In this document: piece by piece, positions 1 to 5,406 of the stretch
Position numbering within the stretch: position 1 is the first letter of the stretch
Layout: every line of letters begins with the position of its first letter
Assembly: GCA_019314155.1 (NCBI GenBank)
Contig: JAFCZV010000050.1
Location: 1-10,508, forward strand
Direction of reading: 5' to 3'
DNA length: 10,508 bases
Source: Deltaproteobacteria bacterium
Lineage (GTDB): Bacteria; Desulfobacterota; Desulfobacteria; Desulfobacterales; UBA11574
Notes under the pieces: generated by a model
Told to the model about the DNA's origin: nothing
Database searches by the model: none
The model's input: the letters and a program-made list of their open reading frames with translations, nothing else
Position numbers and translations under genes: made by a program

Positions 1-65
1 GTATAAATGTGAAAGTACAAAAGGTTATATCGAATAGATATTTACGTAAACATCTAACCATAATC

Positions 66-113
66 GGCGCCTCTTTTTCTATGTAGCGGACAACTTCCAT
101 AGAAAAAGGCGCC
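66..113 (-). other. Strong hairpin downstream of the riboswitch
   Basis: GGCGCC plus TTTTTCTATG (66-83) pairs with CATAGAAAAAGGCGCC (98-113). There are 16 base pairs, a 2-nt bulge (TC, 72-73) and a 14-nt loop. On the minus strand it follows the riboswitch and may be part of its expression platform. No U-tract follows on either strand, so it is not a textbook intrinsic terminator. An ATG lies at the start of its minus-strand loop (100-98) and the frame stays open to position 1 (33 codons), but it has no Shine-Dalgarno sequence. Confidence 0.55.
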
Positions 114-123
114 TTAATCGTGT

Positions 124-170
124 AATACCGAATGTCTAATTCTTCGAATGAGAAGACTTCTACCGGTATT
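124..170 (-). promoter_or_regulatory. Possible anti-P1 helix of riboswitch expression platform
   Basis: On the minus strand the 3' edge of the aptamer reads AATACCG (170-164). A perfect 7-nt complement, CGGTATT, lies at 130-124. The segment between can form a small TCTTC/GAAGA hairpin. This helix would use the bases expected to form the 3' strand of aptamer stem P1, so the two folds should exclude each other. The pairing is visible in the sequence; the switching role is inferred. Confidence 0.45.
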
Positions 171-262
171 CGGCAGCCCGGCTGTCTTTGCTTTTCAGCT
201 TAAGACCCGTGGCGTTGCGTCCCCGATTTTCAACGGGTTTGCCCTTTCGCTATCTGGTGTTA
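162..262 (-). promoter_or_regulatory. Cyclic-di-GMP-I (GEMM) riboswitch aptamer
   Basis: Read on the minus strand, this segment contains the GEMM-I landmarks in order. They are AAAGGGCAAACC (247-236), a P2 hairpin with a GAAA tetraloop, GGGACGCAACGCC (223-211), a CGGGTCTTAAGC receptor-like segment, and an AGCCGGGCTGCCGAA 3' closing segment. By alignment to the Vibrio Vc2 aptamer, position 20 is G (complement of 243), C46 and A47 are present, and the C92 equivalent is kept. G at position 20 fits c-di-GMP rather than the A20 variants that prefer cyclic AMP-GMP. One deviation is C where Vc2 has A49. P1 pairs poorly by eye. The regulated gene would lie left of position 1 and is not visible. Confidence 0.88.
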
Positions 263-575
263 TCCGATATTGATGACTAAATCCACGGGATTAATATGCA
301 AAAAATATACCGTAAAATAGGGTGATAAAAGAGGGGAGGCATCTACGGATGAACTTTAAAGCGGTCTCACGGTTTTTCACATGATATAGACTGTAAAAAC
401 AGTTAATTATCAGGAGGGTCGTTGTATCTGCACTCAGGATTTTAAATGGTTTTTACGGAAGGGGGTTGTTGTTTGCCCATGAAAATTTGACAAAAATGGT
501 CTGATTTTGTGACAAAAAACAGTATCTTGCATGTGTGAAAAGGATTTATTTTATTTGATTGTTAAAAACCTGGTC
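263..575. other. Intergenic stretch without a supported gene
   Basis: No credible ORF is present. On the plus strand a good Shine-Dalgarno-like GAGGGGAGG (332-340) precedes ATG at 350, but the frame stops after 11 codons. TGACAAAAA occurs twice (487-495 and 510-518). The promoter for the minus-strand riboswitch should lie in about 265-330. Candidates such as TATTAA or TATATT are AT-rich, but none has a properly spaced -35, so no promoter is called. Confidence 0.5.
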
Positions 576-629
576 CTCCCCCGCGATGCGGGATCTTCGA
601 AGGGCCTTGCCTGTCCCGCATTTCGGGAG
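576..629. repeat. Long GC-rich stem-loop, REP-like
   Basis: The left arm (580-593, core TGCGGGA) pairs with the right arm (614-627, core TCCCGCA). There are 13 pairs including one G-U, one C/T mismatch and a 20-nt loop. No U-tract follows on either side. It stands alone between the riboswitch region and the CTAAAGT repeat element. It could be a repetitive extragenic palindrome or an mRNA 3'-end structure of a lost gene. Confidence 0.6.
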
Positions 630-656
630 TCATAGATATTGGGCTATGCCATAAGC

Positions 657-700
657 TTGAAAGTGACTAAAGTTTGAAGTGAACTAAAGTGAGCTAAAGT
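657..700 (+). repeat. Tandem 17-mer direct repeat, left array
   Basis: TTGAAAGTGACTAAAGT (657-673) is followed directly by TTGAAGTGAACTAAAGT (674-690), and then by a partial unit GAGCTAAAGT (691-700). The same motif occurs inverted (ACTTTAG) at 863-869 and 2553-2569, on the other side of the structured core. Confidence 0.85.
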
Positions 701-849
701 TAAGGAATTCTGCCAATCATATAAAATCAGCGGCTTCCGGCTCGTAGAGCCTGCAGCTCGGAGAGAGCGAGCCGACTTCGCCATAGTAGCCTTTGGCTAC
801 GACGGCTGAAAGCGACACCATAACTTCCCCGTTTAATACGGGATAAATA

Positions 850-869
850 GGCATTTTAGATCACTTTAG
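850..869 (+). repeat. First unit of 19-bp tandem repeat, split by the IS
   Basis: GGCATTTTAGATCACTTTA (850-868) is one unit. The next begins with G869 and continues at 2551-2568, giving GGCACTTTAGTTCACTTTA once the IS is removed. A third, partial unit (GGCATTTTA, 2569-2577) follows. AG at 868-869 (CT on the minus strand) is the inferred recombination core. Confidence 0.8.
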
Positions 870-882
870 TTGTTCCGGTTAA

Positions 883-888
883 AGTCAA
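883..888 (-). promoter_or_regulatory. -35 half of junction promoter in IS right end
   Basis: TTGACT reads 888-883 on the minus strand, 13 bp inside the right end. When right and left ends are joined through one CT core, exactly 17 bp separate it from TATAAT at 2546-2541. In the integrated element it faces out of the IS and has no partner. Confidence 0.75.
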
Positions 889-918
889 CATTTTTTTTAA
901 ACAAATTTGCTCTTTGAA

Positions 919-932
919 AATTCGGTAAAATC
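919..932. repeat. 14-bp internal inverted repeat, right-end copy
   Basis: AATTCGGTAAAATC (919-932) is a perfect reverse complement of GATTTTACCGAATT (2424-2437). It lies 27 bp beyond the transposase stop codon and 50 bp from the right end. The other copy borders the bridge RNA. Subterminal inverted repeats are described for the IS1111 group, but here they lie deep inside the element. Confidence 0.85.
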
Positions 933-959
933 TGTACATAAGGTCGATATTCTGTTAAG

Positions 960-2255
960 TTAAAAAACGGGAACGGTTGAGATTGGGGCTTTTGGATCAT
1001 ATGCCTGGTAACGACGGCTTTTGTCCAGGCCTACTTTCTTTTCGTCCTGAGAGTTCCGTTTTTCCCTATTTTTTCGGTCAATTTCAGGGTCAAATGCTTT
1101 GTTGTGTTTAAGCATGCCGTAAATTATTCGAATAATTTTGTGCATGCACACACCCAGAGCTGCCTTTTTTTCCATTCCTTTTTCCGTATGTTTCTCATAG
1201 ATTTCACGGATCAGGGGATTGGATTGAATGGCAACCATGGCAACCATATAAAGAATTTGTCGGGGTACTGTACGGCCTTTTTTGCTCATATGAAAGCCCC
1301 AGGAACCATCACCGCTTTTTTTATAAACAGGGTGAAGACCAAAGAATGAGGCTAAGTGTTTCGCTTTTTTAAACCGTTTTATGGAGCTGATTTCAAGGAT
1401 CAGGCCGACAGCAGAGTCGTCTCCGATCCCTATGAACGTCTTGAGCAATTCAACTTCAGGAATCGAGCACTTGCCCGTCATGGCTTTTGTTTGGGCATCA
1501 ATGACTTTTGAAAGTTGTCTAATTTGTTGGACAGTCGCCTTGATTATTTGGCTTGTAGTTTCATCCGTAGCGGACGCGACACTCTGCTTGGCTGTTTCGA
1601 CCAGTTTTTTGGCTTTTTGGGGTGTCACATATGGAATCAAGGACACAGAAGAATTTCTTGCTTTGGCCAGCTTGGAAGCGGTTGGATATCGCTGCAAAAG
1701 GTTAAAAACCCAAGTCGGTGTACTATTTTTACAGTAAGCCAGAATCTCTGGGTTGGCTGTGTAGAGGTTAGATTCCAATTGATTGAGCAGTTGGGTTTTT
1801 TGCTTTTTCAGCATTTTTATAAATCCCCACTGTTTTCTCAGGGGTGCTAAAGGATCTTGTAGCTGGTATCGCACTTTTTCAGGATGCTCTATTATGTATT
1901 TGGCGACATTCTCGGCGCTGATTTTATCTGTGATATTCCGATCCAGGCCAGCTTTGCTGTTGTTGTAAACGCCGCAGGGATTTAATCTGGCGGCTCTTAT
2001 CGGCAGATGTGCCTGGAATTTGGCCAACACATCAAACCAGTTGTTTTCATAACCGCCAGTGCTTTCAACGGCAGCAAAAATGTTGGCCTTGGGATGACGG
2101 ACGCAAAACTCTGATAGGATGCTGTAGAGTTTTTGGTGGCCGTCAAAAGTATCATCCAATTGAAAGTCGTCTTCAACACAGCGTTTTGATGAATCAAGCA
2201 TGACGAAATTAGAATGTCCTTTACTCACATCAATTCCAAAAAAATAGTCCGGCAT
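960..2255 (-). CDS. IS110-family transposase (bridge-RNA-guided recombinase), 431 aa
   Basis: The N-terminal RuvC-like DEDD domain shows GIDVSK (Asp9), AVESTGG (Glu64) and NITDKISAEN (Asp110). The usual second Asp of the TDxxDA motif is Ser113 here. A long helical, Lys- and Gln-rich middle follows (about 140-260). The C-terminal Transposase_20 domain has the helix-hairpin-helix-like TFIGIGDDSAVGLILEI (273-289) and LHPVYKKSGDGSWG, with Ser314 as the likely nucleophile. At 431 aa it is longer than IS621-type proteins (about 326 aa), mostly in the linker and C-terminal tail. The start is well set: AAGGAGG lies 4-5 nt before ATG at 2255. The family excises and inserts the element through RNA-guided strand exchange. 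The frame is intact, so the copy may be active. Confidence 0.95.
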   Translation of the reverse strand: MPDYFFGIDVSKGHSNFVMLDSSKRCVEDDFQLDDTFDGHQKLYSILSEFCVRHPKANIFAAVESTGGYENNWFDVLAKFQAHLPIRAARLNPCGVYNNSKAGLDRNITDKISAENVAKYIIEHPEKVRYQLQDPLAPLRKQWGFIKMLKKQKTQLLNQLESNLYTANPEILAYCKNSTPTWVFNLLQRYPTASKLAKARNSSVSLIPYVTPQKAKKLVETAKQSVASATDETTSQIIKATVQQIRQLSKVIDAQTKAMTGKCSIPEVELLKTFIGIGDDSAVGLILEISSIKRFKKAKHLASFFGLHPVYKKSGDGSWGFHMSKKGRTVPRQILYMVAMVAIQSNPLIREIYEKHTEKGMEKKAALGVCMHKIIRIIYGMLKHNKAFDPEIDRKNREKRNSQDEKKVGLDKSRRYQAYDPKAPISTVPVF

Positions 2256-2284
2256 ATGGCCTCCTTATCGGCAATAAACGTTTT

Positions 2285-2424
2285 GGGAACCAGGAATCAT
2301 CAGCCTTGTCAAATACGGTGTCAGTGCACCAAGTTGTTCCCCGACTTAAACCTGGCGGAAGGAAGACTCTAAAGTCCGGGCTCGAGGCCCAAGGCACTTA
2401 CCTTCTCTTCCGTCATTATTGACG
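2285..2424 (-). ncRNA. IS110 bridge RNA with target- and donor-binding loops
   Basis: On the minus strand, upstream of the transposase, three stem-loops follow each other. First is a 5' hairpin CGTCA/TGACG (2424-2411). Second is a looped stem based on GGAAG/CTTCC (2411-2407 with 2361-2357) and capped by GGGC/GCCC. Its internal loop holds AAGTGCCT (2399-2392, same as the left target plus core) and ACTTTAG (2375-2369, complementary to core plus right target CTAAAGT). Third is a looped stem based on CCAGG/CCTGG (2355-2351 with 2294-2290) and capped by GGTG/CACC. Its internal loop holds GGAACAACTTG (2340-2330, same as the joined ends) and ACAAG (2309-2305, complementary to CTTGT at the left end). 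This matches the known 5' stem-loop, target loop and donor loop order. Exact RNA ends are not visible. Confidence 0.87.
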
Positions 2425-2437
2425 ATTTTACCGAATT
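2424..2437. repeat. 14-bp internal inverted repeat, left-end copy
   Basis: GATTTTACCGAATT is the partner of 919-932. On the minus strand it immediately precedes the 5' hairpin of the bridge RNA, sharing base 2424. It may mark a promoter, a protein-binding site or a transcript boundary. Confidence 0.85.
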
Positions 2438-2483
2438 AAGAAAGCTTATTGGTAATGATGCTCAAACTTAAAACCTCGGAGGC

Positions 2484-2516
2484 GGCGGGGGAACACCCCC
2501 CGCACCCCCTTTTTTA
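2484..2516 (+). terminator. GC-rich hairpin plus T-tract in IS left end
   Basis: GCGGGGG and CCCCCGC form a stem around a short loop. ACCCCC and then six T residues (2511-2516) follow on the plus strand. The T-tract is 6 nt away from the stem, so intrinsic termination would be imperfect. It would act on plus-strand transcripts leaving the element toward lemA, or simply insulate the element. Confidence 0.4.
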
Positions 2517-2540
2517 AATTTATTTTTTAAATTAATTTTC

Positions 2541-2546
2541 ATTATA
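2541..2546 (-). promoter_or_regulatory. -10 half of junction promoter in IS left end
   Basis: A consensus TATAAT reads 2546-2541 on the minus strand, 2 bp inside the core at the left end. In the integrated copy the upstream flank offers only AAAGTG-like sequence at -35 distance. In a circle it pairs with TTGACT of the right end at 17 bp and would transcribe the bridge RNA and transposase. Confidence 0.75.
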
Positions 2547-2550
2547 CAAG

Positions 2551-2577
2551 GCACTTTAGTTCACTTTAGGCATTTTA
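2551..2577 (+). repeat. Continuation of 19-bp tandem repeat after the IS
   Basis: GCACTTTAGTTCACTTTA (2551-2568) completes the unit begun at G869, and GGCATTTTA (2569-2577) begins a third. Together with 850-869 this is the pre-insertion target, and it matches the target-loop guides of the bridge RNA. Confidence 0.8.
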
Positions 2578-2653
2578 AACTTTTGTATGCATAGAATGAA
2601 TAAACCAAGATATAACTACGATGACGTATTTAAAAATACATGTACTAAGTTCT

Positions 2654-2659
2654 TATAAT
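2654..2659 (+). promoter_or_regulatory. Consensus -10 box upstream of lemA
   Basis: TATAAT lies 30 bp before the lemA start. No good -35 is seen at 16-18 bp; that position reads TAAAAA. A small inverted repeat GTATTT-AA-AAATAC (2627-2640) overlaps the -35 area and may be an activator or repressor site. Confidence 0.5.
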
Positions 2660-2688
2660 ATTTAATTATTATTTATCGGAGGAACATT

Positions 2689-3264
2689 ATGTCAAAAAAA
2701 CTTAAAACCATTCTCATCATCGTCGGTGTCATTTTCCTGGTTGGTTTTATGGCGTTCGGCAAAATTATCGCCGAGTATAACAGAGTGATTGCCATGGATG
2801 AAAATGTTAAAGGGAAATGGGCCCAGGTGGAAAACCAGTTAAAGAGAAGATATGACCTAATCCCCAATCTTGTTGAATCGGTAAAAGGCTATGCAAAGCA
2901 TGAAAAAGAACTGTTCGAAAATATCGCCCAGGCCAGAACACAATACTTTCAAGCAAAAGATGTAAAAGGCAAGATCAAGGCTTCGAATCAGCTTGAAGGT
3001 GTACTCTCAAGGCTTCTTTTGCTGCAGGAAAGATACCCGGTTCTCAAGGCCAACGAATCGTTTCTCAAGCTCCAGGACAGTCTGGAAGGGACTGAAAACA
3101 GAATTGCCGTGGAACGGAAACGATACAATGAATCTGTTCAGCTTCTGAACACATATACCCGTACATTCTTCGGAAGATTTTATGCGGTGTTCGCAGGCGT
3201 CTCAAAAGCAGAATACTATGAGGTGCCCGAGGCAGAACAAGCAGCCCCTAAAGTGAAATTCTAA
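2689..3264 (+). CDS. lemA: LemA family membrane-anchored protein, 191 aa
   Basis: The protein has a short basic start, one N-terminal membrane segment (about residues 5-25) and a long helical domain. It carries the LemA signatures VKGKWAQVENQLKRRYDLIPNLV (about 40-62) and GYAKHEKELFENIAQAR (67-83), followed by alternating charged helices and a C-terminal FFGRFYAVFAG segment. Length is normal for the family. The LemA fold is a helical bundle, probably exposed to the periplasm, and its biochemical role is poorly known. The start is supported by GGAGG 6 nt upstream. LemA often sits next to TPM-domain proteins, but here it stands alone, 59 bp ahead of an acyl-CoA ligase on the same strand. Co-transcription with that gene is possible, since no terminator is seen between them. 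Confidence 0.93.
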   Translation: MSKKLKTILIIVGVIFLVGFMAFGKIIAEYNRVIAMDENVKGKWAQVENQLKRRYDLIPNLVESVKGYAKHEKELFENIAQARTQYFQAKDVKGKIKASNQLEGVLSRLLLLQERYPVLKANESFLKLQDSLEGTENRIAVERKRYNESVQLLNTYTRTFFGRFYAVFAGVSKAEYYEVPEAEQAAPKVKF

Positions 3265-3323
3265 AGATATGGCATCCGCAATATTTTACAATTAATCGGA
3301 AGCGCACTGAAAAGGAGCTTCAC

Positions 3324-5024
3324 GTGACAACAGAAATAACTTATCAGGACAAACCCTGGTTAGCCAATTATGAAAAGGGTGTACCGGAAAAAATAGACTA
3401 CGAGGAAATATGTCTGCCTGCGATTCTTGAACGGACAGCCCGCCGGTTTCCAGATAAAATGGCACTGCTCTTTCAGGGATATAAACTTAACTATCGTGAA
3501 CTCAATGATATGGCAACCCGTTTTGCCGCCATCCTGAGTGCCTTTGGTGTCCATAAAGGTGATCGTGTCGCAATCCTGCTGCCAAACGTTATCCCCTGTG
3601 TCATTGCCTATTACGCCATCTTAAAGATCGGCGGCATAGCGGTTATGAATAATCCGCTGTATTCTGATCGGGAACTTGAACATCAACTCAACGATTCCGG
3701 CTCAATAATTCTCATTACCATAGACCTGTTGGGCAATCGCATGATCGATCTTCGGCCAAAAACAAAAATAAAACAGATTATCTATACTTCCATCGGCGAT
3801 TATCTCCCTTTTCCCAAAAACCTTTTGTTTCCGCTCGTGGCTAAAAAGAAAAACCTGGCTGCAGATGTAAAAGCCGCTGACAATGTTTACAAATGGAAGG
3901 ATCTTCTGGCGAAAAGCCCGCCTGATCCACCGGATGTCGGATTATCCTTTGATGATGTTGCCATGTATCAGTACACCGGCGGCACCACAGGCGTTTCAAA
4001 AGGAGCCATGCTCACCCACGGCAATCTGAGCAAGCAGGTTCAACAGTGTGAAGCATGGTTTCCGACATACAACAAAGGTGAAGAAGTCATGTTGGGCGCC
4101 CTGCCGATTTTCCATGTCTTCGGACTTTCATGTGTCATGAACTTTGCCATACACATGGGATGGGGGCAGATACTGATTCCAAAACCCCAACCAAAATCTC
4201 TCCTCGATGCCATCAAAAAATTCAAACCCACCTTTGCGCCGCTGGTACCGACCATGATCATCGGAATGCTTAACCATCCGGATATCGATAGGGTTGATAT
4301 GACTTCCATCAAGGGATGCTTTTCAGCAAGCGCACCGCTTCCGCTGGAAGTTATCCGTGATTTCGAGAACAAGACCGGTGCTGTCATCGTGGAAGCCTAT
4401 GGCTTGACGGAAACGTCTCCTGGAACCCACATAAACCCCTTTGCGGATGGAAAGCGGAAAGCCGGAAGTATCGGGGTTCCGATTTCCGACACAGAATGCA
4501 AAATTGTGGATCTGAATGACAGAAATACAGACGTTCCGGTGGGAAAAACCGGTGAGCTTCTCGTTAAGGGCCCACAAGTCATGAAGGGTTACTGGAACAA
4601 TCCCGAAGAAACGGCCAACACCCTGATTGACGGCTGGCTTCATACCGGAGATATCGGCAAAATGGACGGAGAAGGTTATTTTTATATTATCGACCGTAAA
4701 AAGGATATGATCATATCCGGAGGCTTTAATGTTTATCCCCGTGATATTGAAGAAGTATTTTACGAAAACCCCAAGGTTCAGGAAGCGACTGCAATTGGGA
4801 TACCGCACCCGACTCGTGGCGAATCGGTCAAAGTCTTTGTTGTGATCAAACAAGGAGAAACTGCCACCCAGGAAGAGCTCATCGAATATTGCGAAGGCAA
4901 GATCGCCAAGCATAAGTTTCCAACCGAGGTTGAGTTCAGAAACCAACTGCCTAAAACCAACGTAGGAAAAATTTTGAAAAAGACTCTCAGGAAAGAAGAG
5001 ATGGCAAAAAGAAAAAACAAATGA
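3324..5024 (+). CDS. fadD: Long-chain fatty-acid--CoA ligase (AMP-forming), 566 aa
   Basis: This adenylate-forming enzyme activates fatty acids to acyl-CoA via an acyl-AMP. The motifs appear in order: P-loop YTGGTTGVSKGA (217-228), EAYGLTETSPG (357-367, motif A5), DGWLHTGD (436-443, A7), DRKKDMIISGGFNVYP (457-472, A8 hinge plus fatty-acid signature) and PKTNVGKILKK (543-553, catalytic Lys549). Length matches FadD-type ligases. The GTG start at 3324 is chosen because AAAGGAG lies 6 nt upstream and the protein then aligns from its usual N-terminus. In this kind of organism it would feed beta-oxidation or lipid synthesis in the cytoplasm or at the membrane. Chain length cannot be told from sequence. 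Family assignment is firm; the fadD symbol is by similarity. Confidence 0.94.
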   Translation: MTTEITYQDKPWLANYEKGVPEKIDYEEICLPAILERTARRFPDKMALLFQGYKLNYRELNDMATRFAAILSAFGVHKGDRVAILLPNVIPCVIAYYAILKIGGIAVMNNPLYSDRELEHQLNDSGSIILITIDLLGNRMIDLRPKTKIKQIIYTSIGDYLPFPKNLLFPLVAKKKNLAADVKAADNVYKWKDLLAKSPPDPPDVGLSFDDVAMYQYTGGTTGVSKGAMLTHGNLSKQVQQCEAWFPTYNKGEEVMLGALPIFHVFGLSCVMNFAIHMGWGQILIPKPQPKSLLDAIKKFKPTFAPLVPTMIIGMLNHPDIDRVDMTSIKGCFSASAPLPLEVIRDFENKTGAVIVEAYGLTETSPGTHINPFADGKRKAGSIGVPISDTECKIVDLNDRNTDVPVGKTGELLVKGPQVMKGYWNNPEETANTLIDGWLHTGDIGKMDGEGYFYIIDRKKDMIISGGFNVYPRDIEEVFYENPKVQEATAIGIPHPTRGESVKVFVVIKQGETATQEELIEYCEGKIAKHKFPTEVEFRNQLPKTNVGKILKKTLRKEEMAKRKNK

Positions 5025-5031
5025 AGTTCCC

Positions 5032-5056
5032 CGCCGCCCCGCAGAGACGGGCGGTG
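5032..5056 (+). terminator. GC-rich hairpin just after fadD
   Basis: CGCCGCCC (5032-5039) pairs with GGGCGGTG (5049-5056). There are 8 pairs including one G-U, and a 9-nt loop. It lies 7 bp after the stop codon. The following sequence, TTGTCC, is not a U-tract, so it may protect the mRNA 3' end or be a weak terminator. Confidence 0.45.
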
Positions 5057-5187
5057 TTGTCCGGTGAGGCGGCGAGAAAGTCTCAGCTCCGCAGTCGGAT
5101 TTTTGCGCCAGGCACGAAATCATGCCCCAAAGGTCCGATTGGAGTGGAAAGGCATTTTAACTGCAAAGCATGGTAAACTTCCTGCAT

Positions 5188-5207
5188 TATAGGGGTATTC
5201 CCCTATA
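5188..5207. promoter_or_regulatory. Perfect 20-bp palindrome, possible operator
   Basis: TATAGGGG-TATT-CCCCTATA has two perfect 8-bp arms around 4 bp. No U-tract follows on the plus strand, so an operator-like protein site is more likely than a terminator. On the minus strand it runs into TATAATG, which resembles a -10 box. No binding protein can be named. Confidence 0.35.
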
Positions 5208-5406
5208 AAAATAAGGCCTTTGCCCTATGGACAAATTTTCCTGAATATGAAAACATTTCAAATACATTCGACATCTGCCCTGCATCAACGCATATACTGA
5301 AACATCGTTTTCTGCTGCCTCATTACGATTATTTTCTCATCATCTGATTTTTGTTGTTATTGATTTGTCACTTTGACCATTTACCCCCTATTAAGGAGAT
5401 TATTCC

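Larger units (their letters stand above)
657..869. repeat. Structured repeat element with inverted terminal arrays (MITE-like)
   Basis: A GC-rich core is bordered by opposite-orientation copies of one motif: AACTAAAGTGAGCTAAAGT (683-700) against the reverse complement of ATTTTAGATCACTTTAGTT (853-871), which differ at two positions. The core folds into several hairpins: GGCTC/GAGCC (739-751), GCTC/GAGC (756-768), and GTAGCC-TTT-GGCTAC (786-800) inside an AGCCG/CGGCT pair (770-774 with 803-807). There is no ORF. The right array continues after the IS110 element at 2551-2577. It could be a non-autonomous mobile repeat or a structured RNA. Confidence 0.55.
870..2550 (-). mobile_element. Complete IS110-family insertion sequence, 1681 bp
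   Basis: The element carries one DEDD-type transposase, a 295-bp leader upstream of it (left end, 2256-2550) and a 90-bp right end (870-959). Both ends are set at base resolution by three agreeing signals. First, a CT core on the minus strand occurs at 868-869 and again at 2549-2550. Second, the leader RNA loops match the flanks and the joined ends. Third, removing the element restores a regular 19-bp tandem repeat. There are no terminal inverted repeats and no target duplication beyond the 2-bp core, as is usual for the family. A long leader upstream of the transposase fits the IS110 group rather than the IS1111 group. Confidence 0.9.
5025..5406. other. Intergenic stretch downstream of fadD
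   Basis: No convincing gene. It holds the post-fadD hairpin (5032-5056), a second possible hairpin CAGTCGGA/TCCGATTG (about 5091-5144) enclosing GGCA/TGCC, and the perfect palindrome at 5188-5207. AT-rich DNA follows and ends in the Shine-Dalgarno AAGGAG (5394-5399). No strong promoter could be fixed. Confidence 0.5.

Noticed and set aside
1..100. Minus-strand open frame from ATG at 100 to the window edge
   Set aside because: There is no Shine-Dalgarno and the start sits in a hairpin loop. Thirty-three open codons are not significant, though the true riboswitch-controlled gene could begin nearby, outside the window.
350..385. 11-codon frame behind a strong GAGGGGAGG site
   Set aside because: It is too short, shows no leader-peptide signature and has no downstream gene on that strand to regulate.
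739..807. tRNA-like or CRISPR-like reading of the repeated hairpin core
   Set aside because: There is no acceptor/T-loop signature and no regularly spaced identical repeats with unique spacers.
1104..1968. Several plus-strand frames inside the IS
   Set aside because: All lie antisense to the intact transposase, with no ribosome sites or recognisable domains.
4323..5123. Long minus-strand frame (266 codons) opposite the end of fadD
   Set aside because: It is antisense to strongly supported catalytic motifs of the acyl-CoA ligase, has no recognisable domain, and is a shadow of the real gene's codon bias.
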